From assembly GCA_002456975.1 (NCBI GenBank), contig NTKA01000010.1:1-47228 (forward strand): DNA of 47,228 nucleotides, written 5' to 3'. The notes beneath the pieces are model-generated. The model ran no database searches. It was not told the DNA's origin and was given only the letters and a program-made list of their open reading frames with translations. The position numbers were made by a program, and so were the translations under genes. This document shows, in pieces, positions 37,556 through 45,952 of the stretch; position 1 is the first letter of the stretch; each line of letters starts with the position of its first letter. The stretch is from Halieaceae bacterium MED-G27. GTDB lineage: Bacteria > Pseudomonadota > Gammaproteobacteria > Pseudomonadales > Halieaceae.

Positions 37556-37772
37556 GTTACTTAGTCCAGGGCGATATCGTCATTACAAGAATAATAATGA
37601 ATACACGGTAATTTCTATCGTGCGCCACTCCGAAACAGAGGAAACACTGGTGCTGTATCGCGCCGAATATGGAAAAAGAGAGTTGTGGGTGAGACCCATA
37701 AAAAATTTTTGCGAATGGGTAGATGTTGGAGATTTAAAAGTAAAGCGGTTTGCGTTGATGACGCCGAACTAG
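37548..37772 (+). CDS. DUF1653 protein
   Basis: 74-aa protein with the DUF1653 pattern: PGRYRHYKNNNEYTVI, ETLVLYRAEYG, LWVRPIKNFCEWVDV. Function unknown; the family is small, widely spread and not membrane-bound. Its ATG lies 8 bases inside the end of rdgC, so translational coupling is likely. Confidence 0.85.
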   Translation: MTELLSPGRYRHYKNNNEYTVISIVRHSETEETLVLYRAEYGKRELWVRPIKNFCEWVDVGDLKVKRFALMTPN

Positions 37773-37790
37773 CGTCGTTTACTGTTTTTA

Positions 37791-37823
37791 AAAATTTGAA
37801 ACGATCACTTATTTCAAAATTTT
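37791..37823. repeat. AT-rich inverted repeat after the DUF1653 gene
   Basis: AAAATTTGAAA (37791-37801) faces TTTCAAAATTTT (37812-37823) with a 10-base spacer; one extra A breaks perfect symmetry. It could be a weak terminator of the rdgC run or an operator for the next gene. Confidence 0.35.
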
Positions 37824-37890
37824 GGTTGCTGCACCATTTGTTAAGGATGTATTTTTGAACATCTAAGCACTGCAAAAATAAGGAAATGTT

Positions 37891-38223
37891 ATGGCATTAA
37901 TCGCGAAGACAACGTTTACGGTTAGGGCGGACAGCAGAGCGTCCTTCCTTGCCGATTTTGGTCCATTGGTGGCCATGTTAAAGGCGGCCCCCGGCTGTTC
38001 CTGGGCGTACGTTGCGGAAGGCGTCGATATTTCTAACGTATCGGAGCTGGACGATACCGCTGACGTGGGAATCGAGGTATTGTCTTATTGGTCGTCAGAG
38101 GACGCGTTTGATAGTCATATCAGATGGCGAATCGAGACCGAGCGCTGGAGTAAGTTGGAGGACCGATACCTCACTGATGGCCCACGATACAGCCTAATGC
38201 CAGTAATGTTCGCCCTCGAGTAA
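37891..38223 (+). CDS. ABM-like (dimeric alpha/beta barrel) small protein
   Basis: 110-aa protein of unknown role. The pattern TTFTVRADSRASFLADFGPL, PGCSWAYVAEG, then EVLSYWSSEDAFDSHIRWRIETERW resembles the antibiotic-biosynthesis monooxygenase fold (PF03992-like), where a sheet-helix-sheet unit dimerises. AAGGAAA stands before the ATG at 37891. It is followed by a convergent channel gene. No catalytic residues can be named. Confidence 0.6.
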   Translation: MALIAKTTFTVRADSRASFLADFGPLVAMLKAAPGCSWAYVAEGVDISNVSELDDTADVGIEVLSYWSSEDAFDSHIRWRIETERWSKLEDRYLTDGPRYSLMPVMFALE

Positions 38224-38263
38224 CGGTCATTCCGACTTGTTCCCCCTCATCGATCAGATTTTT

Positions 38264-39205
38264 TCATTGTTTTTCAGACGTAAGCACCCTCAGGATTGCC
38301 ACCTGTTGCTCCTTGGATAAGTCTAATTCCTTCCTGAGGGAGTCTAACTCGATAGCCTCTTTTTGAGAGATGTGGCCATCCTCCAATGCAACGGCAATAG
38401 CTTCAGTAAGGGCTGCTTTTTTATATTCCATCCGCTTAGTAAAACCCGCTCCTAGTATTCCTGTTACCAGGGCAATTGACGCGACTCCCATGACCGCAGT
38501 GATCGCAGAAATAATTTTTCCAACAGACGATATTGGGACAGTATCCCCGTACCCGACTGTCGTAAGCGTAACAATAGACCACCACATTGCTTGAGGTATT
38601 GATCCAAACGCATCAGGTTGGATATTCGATTCTACGAGGTAGACGGCAGTACTTGAGAGAAAGAGAGAGACCATCAAAAGATAAACAGTTGCAAGCAGTG
38701 CTTTTCTTTCATACACAACGGCTGCGATTAGATCGTCAATAGCTGAGGTGTATTGGTTTAATTTTAATAGCCTTAAAAGGCGGAGGGCTCTTAATATCCT
38801 CAAGTCTATCCCGGGAATTAAAAACTGGAGTAAAAAAGGGAGGATTGCTATTAGATCTATGAGACCAGAAAAACTCGATACGTATCCTAGCCTTCTGGAT
38901 TTACCAAGAGGCCGGACAGTCGTAACAAGGGCCGGAGCGCTGTAGATCCTTGCAATGTACTCCACTGTAAAAAAAAAGATTGAGAAACACTCGAATAAGA
39001 AAAACTCCGTTGCAAATCTACTGTTTATGTCGTCGATTGATTCCAACACAACGGCTAAAAGGTTCATAAAAATTAGGAGCGCGAGCACAGACGCGGTCCA
39101 GCTAGCTCGGCTGGGGTTATCTGGCTCAGGTTCAAAATAGCTTGCAACTAGCTCTGTTGCGGATCTCATTGACATTACCCCAATTGCAAATGCGACGTTT
39201 GGCAT
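38264..39205 (-). CDS. Voltage-gated-type potassium channel with a helical C-terminal tail
   Basis: Six-transmembrane ion-channel protein of 313 aa (Ion_trans). S4 reads RILRALRLLRLLKL with regularly spaced Arg, and the selectivity filter is TLTTVGYGD, so it is a K+ channel. The tail (about 265-313) has EDGHISQKEAIELDSLRKEL, which resembles a TerB-like DGxIxxxE segment. The start may be the ATG at 39169 (13th residue), preceded by GGGG. Divergent from the flagellar regulator gene. Confidence 0.9.
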   Translation of the reverse strand: MPNVAFAIGVMSMRSATELVASYFEPEPDNPSRASWTASVLALLIFMNLLAVVLESIDDINSRFATEFFLFECFSIFFFTVEYIARIYSAPALVTTVRPLGKSRRLGYVSSFSGLIDLIAILPFLLQFLIPGIDLRILRALRLLRLLKLNQYTSAIDDLIAAVVYERKALLATVYLLMVSLFLSSTAVYLVESNIQPDAFGSIPQAMWWSIVTLTTVGYGDTVPISSVGKIISAITAVMGVASIALVTGILGAGFTKRMEYKKAALTEAIAVALEDGHISQKEAIELDSLRKELDLSKEQQVAILRVLTSEKQ

Positions 39206-39313
39206 TAACTTTATAGATTTAATATGTCACAGTAAGACGTACAGGTGTGAACAAAATACGTTTGATTCTGGGGATCATGTGCGCATGAATGACATGCATC
39301 AGGAGCGCTGGAT

Positions 39314-40372
39314 ATGTTCATAGGGTCCAGCCCCCATACTGCGTCATTGATAACGGCTGTCTCTAAGGTGGCACCCACAGATGCGCCGGTATTAATCCGC
39401 GGGCCAACGGGTGTTGGAAAAGAGTTGGTTGCGAAGCGCTTGCACGAGCAGTCTGGCCGTACCGGCCGATTCGTTGCAATCAACTGTAGTGCCATCCCTG
39501 CTGAGTTGATGGAGAGCGAGTTATTTGGTCATTCCAAGGGTGCTTTCTCGGGTGCGGTGAGCAGTTTCGCAGGCAGAATTAGGCATGCGGAAAATGGCAC
39601 ATTATTTTTAGACGAGATCGGAGACATGGATTCTTCGTTGCAGTCAAAAATGCTCAGATTTTTGCAGGAAGGCGTAGTAACCCCCGTGGGTTCGAATGAA
39701 GAATTCGCCGCTAACACCCGAATTATTTCCGCCACACATCAGCCATTGGAGGATTTAATAAAGCAGGGCGACTTCAGAGAAGATCTTTTCTTTCGCTTAA
39801 ATGTCATCCCATTAAGTGTAGCCGCCTTATCCGCGCGAGGAGAGGAGATAACTGAATTCTTCGAATTTTTTGCGAATAAATTTGACGCTTCAATTAAGCC
39901 ATTTTCTATCGAAGAACAGTCTTGGGAGTTAATGCGCAATTACTCCTGGCCGGGAAATGTTAGAGAGCTAGAGGGATTTTGCCAAAGGCTTGCCGCTTTA
40001 TATCCAGGCGAAATAATTAATTTATACAAGGTGCCGCCTGATTATCTCCCATCTGGTATGAGCAATACGATATTGCGTTCGGCCACTGATGAATTAAAAA
40101 CGGACGAACCTGCAAAGGTTAAACGTACCGCTACCGCTAATAGGAGCTCTTCACCTGAAACCTCTGTAGATGAATTGATTGATTTAGTTGCGTTGGAAAA
40201 ATCGCCTATCACAGGAGACGCCAAAAGCTTGAAAGACAGAGTTGACAACTATGAGCGGAAGCTCATCGAGTTTGCTTTGGACAAGCAATCTGGAAATGTC
40301 TCACGCGCCGCAAAAAGTCTGGGAGTTAAACGGACCACCTTGATTGAGAAAATATCTCGTTGGCCTAAGTAG
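39314..40372 (+). CDS. FleQ/FlrA-type sigma-54 activator without an N-terminal domain
   Basis: AAA+ enhancer-binding protein of 352 aa. Walker A GPTGVGKE is at about residue 30, the sigma-54-contact loop reads GAFSGA (S for the usual T) near 76, Walker B is GTLFLDEIG, and WPGNVRELEG follows. The C-terminal Fis-type HTH NVSRAAKSLGVKRTTLIEKI is like that of FleQ/FlrA. The AAA+ domain starts almost at residue 1; an in-frame TGA at 39290 excludes a longer protein, so the FleQ pseudo-receiver is absent. AGGAG precedes the ATG. Likely the top flagellar regulator here (inference). Confidence 0.85.
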   Translation: MFIGSSPHTASLITAVSKVAPTDAPVLIRGPTGVGKELVAKRLHEQSGRTGRFVAINCSAIPAELMESELFGHSKGAFSGAVSSFAGRIRHAENGTLFLDEIGDMDSSLQSKMLRFLQEGVVTPVGSNEEFAANTRIISATHQPLEDLIKQGDFREDLFFRLNVIPLSVAALSARGEEITEFFEFFANKFDASIKPFSIEEQSWELMRNYSWPGNVRELEGFCQRLAALYPGEIINLYKVPPDYLPSGMSNTILRSATDELKTDEPAKVKRTATANRSSSPETSVDELIDLVALEKSPITGDAKSLKDRVDNYERKLIEFALDKQSGNVSRAAKSLGVKRTTLIEKISRWPK

Positions 40373-40399
40373 TGGGTGTCAAAATTACGACATGCCCGT

Positions 40400-40422
40400 A
40401 ATTTCTATCGGAAATTTTTTTT
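40400..40422 (+). terminator. Candidate weak intrinsic terminator between the two regulators
   Basis: AATTTC TATCG GAAATT is followed directly by more T residues. The stem is short and AT-rich. It would separate the first regulator transcript from the sigma-54 promoter that follows. Confidence 0.35.
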
Positions 40423-40453
40423 AAGCATCTGATTTGGAAGTATTTTCTTTGGG

Positions 40454-40469
40454 TGGTCTTATCTTTGCT
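40454..40469 (+). promoter_or_regulatory. Candidate sigma-54 (-24/-12) promoter
   Basis: TGGTCTTATCTTTGCT has GG and GC exactly 10 bases apart, with TGG and TTTGC as in the TGGCAC-N5-TTGC consensus. The GC is 33 bases before the ATG at 40502, a plausible leader length. It would put the second regulator and the genes coupled to it under sigma-54 control. Confidence 0.65.
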
Positions 40470-40501
40470 TTTGAGTCCATAACGGTCGCAGGCAATCAAA
40501 A

Positions 40502-41914
40502 ATGAGATCACCGATCAAGAACTTGTCACTAACACTTTTGGAACTTCGAGGTTCGGAATTTCCGATCAATAGCCTCGAGGCGACGCTGTCCTGTCAGTAC
40601 CAAACCACACAAGATTCCTCAGTCCTCGACAAACTGAATGACGATCAGGTTCCAGTTTTCTGTGTAGGCCAAAAATGGGAGGAAGCGATTCCCTTATTCG
40701 ATCAGTCCGCGGAGCTAATTGGACTTCACCCGCTTGGAGTTGCATTAATACCCAGCGGTGATATCACGGCAGCTCGCAGGTTAGGTGAGTTCGGCGTTCG
40801 TAAGGTCGCGGGATATACACAGACTACTGAAAGCTTTCCTTCTAATCTGGTTGACGATATTTTATCTTTCGCAGCACGCTCTGGTGGACGCTCTTTGTCA
40901 AGAAATCACGGTAAGTCTCATACAGAAAAGCGAGCAGTTATTTTCGCCGACGAAACAAGCAAATCTATGCTGGAGCTTGTGAGGCGATTAGCGGGTTTCG
41001 ATGTAAGCACTTTGTTGAGCGGTGAATCTGGTGTCGGTAAAGAGGTCGTTGCAAAAATTCTTCATGATCAATCCCCCAGAGTGTCTCAACCTTTTGTTGC
41101 ACTAAATTGCGCCGCAATTCCCGAAAACTTAGTCGAAAGTATTTTATTCGGTCATGTGAAGGGGGCATTTACAGGCGCTCATCAGGACCAGGAGGGTGTG
41201 TTCGAACAGGCGCACGGGGGAGTGCTTTTTTTAGATGAAGTTGGTGAGCTACCTCTGCATACGCAGCCCAAACTGTTAAGGGCGATTCAAGACCGGAAAG
41301 TGTGTCGGGTAGGCGGCAACAAGAGCATTGATGTTGACGTACGGCTTGTCTCAGCAACTAATCGCGACCTAAGTATCATGGTCTCGAGTGGTGAGTTTCG
41401 AGAAGACCTGTTGTACCGACTGAATTCCTTCCATCTAAGCATCCCCCCGCTAAGAGAACGACCCTTAGATTTAGAGGCTCTCGCCATTCACTTTGCGGGA
41501 TCACATGCCTGCGCGGGAAGAGTTATGCAGTTATCCCAAGACGCTCTGAGCCGCTTGCTTGCACACGATTGGCCCGGAAATGTGCGTGAGCTGGAAAATG
41601 TTATTTCGCGGGCGAAAGTTGTTGCAGATATGGATGTGATTTGTGAAGAGCATATCTTGTTGGACGCTTGTGTTTCTTCACTACCGACTAATTACTCCGG
41701 CCTGGGAACATCGCCAAAAGCGACCATACAACCTTCAGACTCACTCGCGACTACGAAAGAGTCCGCTGAGTGGCTGGCTATACAGGATGCGCTCGCCAAT
41801 ACAGCCTCAAAAGCTGATGCAGCAAAGGTTTTGGGGATAAGTCCCAGAACACTCAGACACAAGATTCAGAAACTAAATGAGCGCGAAGACCAGCTACAAA
41901 GGAAAATGTTATGA
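40502..41914 (+). CDS. FleR/FlrC-type sigma-54 activator with a degenerate N-terminal region
   Basis: 470-aa AAA+ activator. Residues 1-140 resemble a receiver-like fold only in pattern (LGVALIPSGDITAARRLGEF, GVRKVAGY); no clear acidic pocket, phospho-Asp or Lys set can be assigned. Then Walker A GESGVGKE near 174, an intact GAFTGA near 221, Walker B GGVLFLDEVG and WPGNVRELEN. The HTH SKADAAKVLGISPRTLRHKI is like FleR/FlrC. The ATGA overlap with fliE couples it to the basal-body genes. No FleS/FlrB histidine kinase gene lies beside it. Confidence 0.85.
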   Translation: MRSPIKNLSLTLLELRGSEFPINSLEATLSCQYQTTQDSSVLDKLNDDQVPVFCVGQKWEEAIPLFDQSAELIGLHPLGVALIPSGDITAARRLGEFGVRKVAGYTQTTESFPSNLVDDILSFAARSGGRSLSRNHGKSHTEKRAVIFADETSKSMLELVRRLAGFDVSTLLSGESGVGKEVVAKILHDQSPRVSQPFVALNCAAIPENLVESILFGHVKGAFTGAHQDQEGVFEQAHGGVLFLDEVGELPLHTQPKLLRAIQDRKVCRVGGNKSIDVDVRLVSATNRDLSIMVSSGEFREDLLYRLNSFHLSIPPLRERPLDLEALAIHFAGSHACAGRVMQLSQDALSRLLAHDWPGNVRELENVISRAKVVADMDVICEEHILLDACVSSLPTNYSGLGTSPKATIQPSDSLATTKESAEWLAIQDALANTASKADAAKVLGISPRTLRHKIQKLNEREDQLQRKML

Positions 41915-42237
41915 CCATGTCGATAGAAGCGCAGAATGTATTGAGCATGATCCGGCAAGCAGAAATTGGAGGCTCCCAATCAGCCGCTTCTTTAGCGGAT
42001 AGAAGCGGTGATGCTAGAGCGAACTTCTCATCGGATTTGGTCGAGGCACTGCGGTCAGTAAACGAGCTGCAGCTTACATCAGCTCAGAACAAAATCGATT
42101 TTGAGGCTAGCCCTGAGGCTTCGATTACTGACGTGTTGGTGGACTCTCAAAGGGCATCAGTCGCATTCGAAGCGACTTTGCAAATTAGAAATAAGGTTCT
42201 CAAGGCATATCAAGATGTCATGAGCATGCCGGTCTAA
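41911..42237 (+). CDS. fliE: Flagellar hook-basal body protein FliE
   Basis: Connects the MS ring to the rod; exported through the flagellar apparatus. It is 108 aa, the usual length. The C-terminal family signature is DVLVDSQRASVAFEATLQIRN followed by KVLKAYQDVMSMPV. The ATG at 41911 overlaps the stop of the regulator by 4 bases; a second ATG at 41917 is also possible. Precedes fliF by 11 bases, the standard order. Confidence 0.93.
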   Translation: MTMSIEAQNVLSMIRQAEIGGSQSAASLADRSGDARANFSSDLVEALRSVNELQLTSAQNKIDFEASPEASITDVLVDSQRASVAFEATLQIRNKVLKAYQDVMSMPV

Positions 42238-42248
42238 GGGGCTTTTAA

Positions 42249-44132
42249 ATGGATACTTTAAGTTCTTCTGCACAAGCAAGTTTAGCCGGCCCAGCACGAG
42301 CAGGTGAAGCAATGACTGCTGTTTCAGAGGGTGAAAAAGGGACCGCAGTAACGACGGTTTCTGGTTCTTTACCCGCAGTGCAGCAATTTTTCGCACAACC
42401 GGCAGTAAAGCGTTCCATGCCCGCCGCAATTGCAATTTTTGCATTTCTTGCACTGCTATTATTTTGGGCAACTCTATCGTCGAAAGAGATGCGAAGCGTG
42501 TCCACCGGCATGGACACTGCTGATATCCAGCTTGCTTATGAGGCCCTGGTAGCGGGAAATTACGATGTTGAGATAGACGTTGTGACTGGCCAAGTACTTG
42601 TTGAGTCCAACAAGTATCAGGAAGCAAAAATATTTTTGGCATCTCAAGGGCTGCCAAGGTCCGCAACGGATGGCGGCGTTGCGTCATTATCCGACGATAG
42701 CTCCATGACCACCAGCCAGTTTATGGAGCAAGTGCGCTACCAGGGGGCCATGGAAAAAGAGCTCGCGGCTTCGATTGCCCGCATAAGTACAATAGAAACC
42801 GCCAGAGTTCACCTTGCTGCGCCGAAGCAGAGTGTATTCGTAAGAGATAGACAACCAGCAAAGGCTTCCGTGATTGTGACGCCCTTTCCCGGTCGCGTGG
42901 TTGATCAGTCACAGGTTCAATCAATAGTCCATCTCGTGAGTTCGAGTGTGCCTTACTTGGCGCTCGAAGACGTTACGGTAGTTGATCATTTTGGCAATCT
43001 GCTTACAAAAAATGGCACAGACATCTCGTCCTCTCCAGTTGCGAACAATGCGCAGTTCGTTGCTCAAAGGGAGGCTGAGCTTGCCTCGAGACTAAGGCAG
43101 TTGCTTTCGCCAGTCCTTGGTCAAGAAAGCATGAGGGTTGCAGTGAACGTAGAGTTAGACTTTACCGAGGTAGAGTCAACGCTTGAGCAATACTTCGATG
43201 CTGAGAATGATAGTCCCGAGATCAGGTCAGAGGTCCTAACCGAAGATACCCAAACGGGTCTAAAAGCGGCAGAGGGCATTCCGGGCGCTCTAAGTAACGT
43301 TCCTCCGGATGAGCCAGAAATAATTGAAGAAGCCGAAGAGTTAGCTCAGCAAGAGGCGGAAACACAAACAACGTCCTCACGATCACAAACGACTCGTAAT
43401 TACGAGCTTGACAAGGAAGTTCGGTATACGAAGCAGATGTCTGGAGAAATTTTATCGCTGAGCGCGGCAGTTATCGTCGATGAACAGGCACTCAAAAATC
43501 TGGCGACTCGCCGATTGCTTGGTGTGCTTCCCTCTGCCGTGGGTGCCGAAGGTGGCGCCTTAGCTGAAGATCTTACCGCGACCAATGCTGTAGCAGCAGA
43601 TATTTCGTCTACTGAGTTAGCCGAGGCAATGGACTTTGAGATCGAGCGATTCCGACAATTAGTAATAGGCGCAATTCCCTACAGCGAAGACAGGGGCGAC
43701 ACCCTGAGTATAACGGCCGCTCCATTTTTCAGAGAAGAAGTAAGTCAGAGTCCCATCCAGTGGTATCAGGATCAGCAATTCTTAACTTGGGGAAAACACG
43801 GTATGACCGTAGTGGCCCTTCTCGCCTTCTTGCTCGTCGTTGTTCGACCATTACTTCGCGCTTATTTGCCCGCTACTGACGCTGTTTCTGAGGAGCTAAT
43901 GGAAGCCTTAGCGGATGGCGAGCTCAGCGAAGCTGATCGAAAAGCACTTGAGGACGGAGAGTCGCTTGACGAAATAAAAGCAAAGTTGAAGCCGAAAAAG
44001 TCTTCAATCTCAGCAGACATGCTGGATACAGCCAACAGTTATGATGACAAAGTCGCCGTGGTGCGCCTGTTGGTTGCTGAAGATGCGGGGCGTGTAGCAA
44101 ACGTTTTGAAAAAGATGATCGACGCTAAATAG
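42249..44132 (+). CDS. fliF: Flagellar MS-ring protein FliF
   Basis: Forms the membrane-embedded MS ring. It is 627 aa (E. coli 552; Pseudomonas about 600). A long acidic-polar N-terminal tail precedes the first transmembrane helix at about 57-76 (PAAIAIFAFLALLLFWATL); periplasmic ring-building motifs include ARVHLAAPKQSVFVRDRQPA and IVHLVSSSVPYLALEDVTVV; the second helix is HGMTVVALLAFLLVVVRPLL; the C-terminal DDKVAVVRLLVAEDAGRVAN binds FliG. GGGG upstream of the ATG. Confidence 0.96.
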   Translation: MDTLSSSAQASLAGPARAGEAMTAVSEGEKGTAVTTVSGSLPAVQQFFAQPAVKRSMPAAIAIFAFLALLLFWATLSSKEMRSVSTGMDTADIQLAYEALVAGNYDVEIDVVTGQVLVESNKYQEAKIFLASQGLPRSATDGGVASLSDDSSMTTSQFMEQVRYQGAMEKELAASIARISTIETARVHLAAPKQSVFVRDRQPAKASVIVTPFPGRVVDQSQVQSIVHLVSSSVPYLALEDVTVVDHFGNLLTKNGTDISSSPVANNAQFVAQREAELASRLRQLLSPVLGQESMRVAVNVELDFTEVESTLEQYFDAENDSPEIRSEVLTEDTQTGLKAAEGIPGALSNVPPDEPEIIEEAEELAQQEAETQTTSSRSQTTRNYELDKEVRYTKQMSGEILSLSAAVIVDEQALKNLATRRLLGVLPSAVGAEGGALAEDLTATNAVAADISSTELAEAMDFEIERFRQLVIGAIPYSEDRGDTLSITAAPFFREEVSQSPIQWYQDQQFLTWGKHGMTVVALLAFLLVVVRPLLRAYLPATDAVSEELMEALADGELSEADRKALEDGESLDEIKAKLKPKKSSISADMLDTANSYDDKVAVVRLLVAEDAGRVANVLKKMIDAK

Positions 44133-44145
44133 GGCGGGATAACAG

Positions 44146-45213
44146 ATGGCTGAGCAGGGCGTAGTAGACAAAGTGGAGTCCAATAGCGACGGACTGCCGG
44201 AAGCGGTGCTTCGAGAGCTTGAGGGTTTAACAGACGCCGAGCGTGCCGCAGTGATAATGCTTTTGTTGGGGGAGAGTCAAGCTGCTGACATCATCCGCTT
44301 CATGAGTCCGAAAGAAGTGCAGTCTGTGGGCTCTGCGATGGTTGGCGTTGTCGATTTGTCTCAAGAAACCGTCGATGCGGTTCTAGACGACTTTGTTTCC
44401 ACGATTAAAAAACAGACGAATTTAGGTCTGGGCACAACAGACTACGTCGAGGCTGTCTTCAAAAAGGCGTTAGGCAATGACAAGGCAAGCACGGTGCTTA
44501 ACAGAATCCTTCCAGGGTCCAGCAGTAAAGGCTTAGAGATCCTTAGATGGATGGATCCCAGGGCAATTGCAGACATGATAGTAAATGAGCACCCTCAGGT
44601 AGTCGCCATCATCTTATCAGTCTTGGAATATGAAGCCGCAGCTGACGTAATTAATTTTCTTCCGGGGGAGAATAGAGGCGAGATCCTGCAGAGAATTGCA
44701 AGTTTGGAATCTGTGCAGCCCTCGGCCATGGAAGAGCTAGAGCGGATTATGGCAGAGCAATTTGCTAACAACTCCTCGGCACAGTCATCCAGTTTTGGTG
44801 GCGTGAAAACTGCTGCAAAAATCATGAATTTTGTCAAAGTTGACCTTGAGACGGACATAATGGGGAGACTTGCCGCCATAGATGAAGAGCTGATGCTTCA
44901 AATTCAAGACAATATGTTCACCTTTGATAATTTGTCTATGGTCGACAATCGCGCGATTCAGGTTCTCATGAGAAATGTAGAGTCCGATCTACTCATGGTT
45001 GCACTCAAGGGTGCTGCAGAGGACACCCAGGATAAGTTCTTCGAAAATATGTCACAACGAGCAAAAGCCATGTTCGTTGATGACATGGAAGCAAAAGGAC
45101 CAATGCGGATCTCCGATGTCGAACAGGCACAAAAAGACATCATGCGGATTGCCCGTAAGCTTTCTGATTCTGGTGAGTTAGTATTAGCAGGTCGAGGTGA
45201 TGACTTTGTCTGA
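44146..45213 (+). CDS. fliG: Flagellar motor switch protein FliG
   Basis: Rotor torque protein that contacts MotA and binds FliF and FliM. It is 355 aa (E. coli 331); the extra length is an N-terminal tail of about 20 residues. Key parts: LTDAERAAVIMLLLGE, the middle domain EHPQVVAIILSVLEYEAA, and the C-terminal torque helix VDNRAIQVLMRNVESDLLMV ALKGA. GGCGGGA precedes the ATG. Its stop lies 14 bases inside the fliH frame. Confidence 0.96.
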   Translation: MAEQGVVDKVESNSDGLPEAVLRELEGLTDAERAAVIMLLLGESQAADIIRFMSPKEVQSVGSAMVGVVDLSQETVDAVLDDFVSTIKKQTNLGLGTTDYVEAVFKKALGNDKASTVLNRILPGSSSKGLEILRWMDPRAIADMIVNEHPQVVAIILSVLEYEAAADVINFLPGENRGEILQRIASLESVQPSAMEELERIMAEQFANNSSAQSSSFGGVKTAAKIMNFVKVDLETDIMGRLAAIDEELMLQIQDNMFTFDNLSMVDNRAIQVLMRNVESDLLMVALKGAAEDTQDKFFENMSQRAKAMFVDDMEAKGPMRISDVEQAQKDIMRIARKLSDSGELVLAGRGDDFV

Positions 45214-45952
45214 TCGAAACGGGGTGGTGTCGTGGGAGCTAAATACCCTGCTGGACGCTGGGCACAGAGCAAAGAAGTTTGCAGATGGACTATCTGGCAA
45301 TGGCGGTGTGGCGTCAGGTTCTGATTTCATACCAATGAACATTACTGAGGAGGTGAGCCCGCCGATAGTTGAGGAGCAGTGCGAGGCTGAAAAAGTTGAA
45401 ATTGACGTTACCGGGACCCAAGAGCCGGATGAAGTGAAAGAGTCCGAAGAGACCCCGTTGACAGAGGCTGATTTGCAACAAGCATTTGAGGACGGTAGAC
45501 GGCTTGGCGTTGGAGAGGCGGTGGAGTTAAACAGTCAACTCGTTGAGGGTTTACGGTCAGTAACTCAAAAGTTAGAGGAGGTCTCCTTTCGAGAGATAAA
45601 ACTAGATAATTTTCTTGTGGATTTGGCCCTAATTGTGAGTAAAAGCCTGTTTCATAGTTCACTTCTAGAAAAACGCGAGCTTGTAGTTCGTTACGTTGAG
45701 GGCATAGTTGAAGCTGCAGAGCTCCCACTTGACGCGCCATTAGAAGTTAAGCTCCATAGCGAGTTGGCAGCGGCACTTAGCGATGAACAACATGCCAAAG
45801 ATCTTAATTGGATAATCACCCCCGACAATTCCTTTGATATCGGGGATGTACAGGTCTCGTTGGGACCAGCCTTACTGAGTTATTCAGTGGATGAGGCGCT
45901 AGCAGTCGCGCGGAGTCAGCTGCTCGATCAAGCACTAGCGCCCGATGACTGA
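45200..45952 (+). CDS. fliH: Flagellar assembly protein FliH
   Basis: Regulator of the export ATPase FliI. It is 250 aa from ATG 45200 (GTG 45197 possible). An acidic low-complexity N-terminus, then LTEADLQQAFEDGRRLGVGEA, a GxxxG-like helix typical of FliH, and a conserved C-terminal domain (LALIVSKSLFHSSLLEKREL, DVQVSLGPALLSYSVDE). It overlaps fliG by 14 bases and fliI by 8. Confidence 0.88.
   Translation: MTLSDRNGVVSWELNTLLDAGHRAKKFADGLSGNGGVASGSDFIPMNITEEVSPPIVEEQCEAEKVEIDVTGTQEPDEVKESEETPLTEADLQQAFEDGRRLGVGEAVELNSQLVEGLRSVTQKLEEVSFREIKLDNFLVDLALIVSKSLFHSSLLEKRELVVRYVEGIVEAAELPLDAPLEVKLHSELAAALSDEQHAKDLNWIITPDNSFDIGDVQVSLGPALLSYSVDEALAVARSQLLDQALAPDD

Noticed and set aside
42039-42687. 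Long minus-strand open frames over fliE and fliF
   Set aside because: Shadows of fliE and fliF, both identified by clear family signatures.
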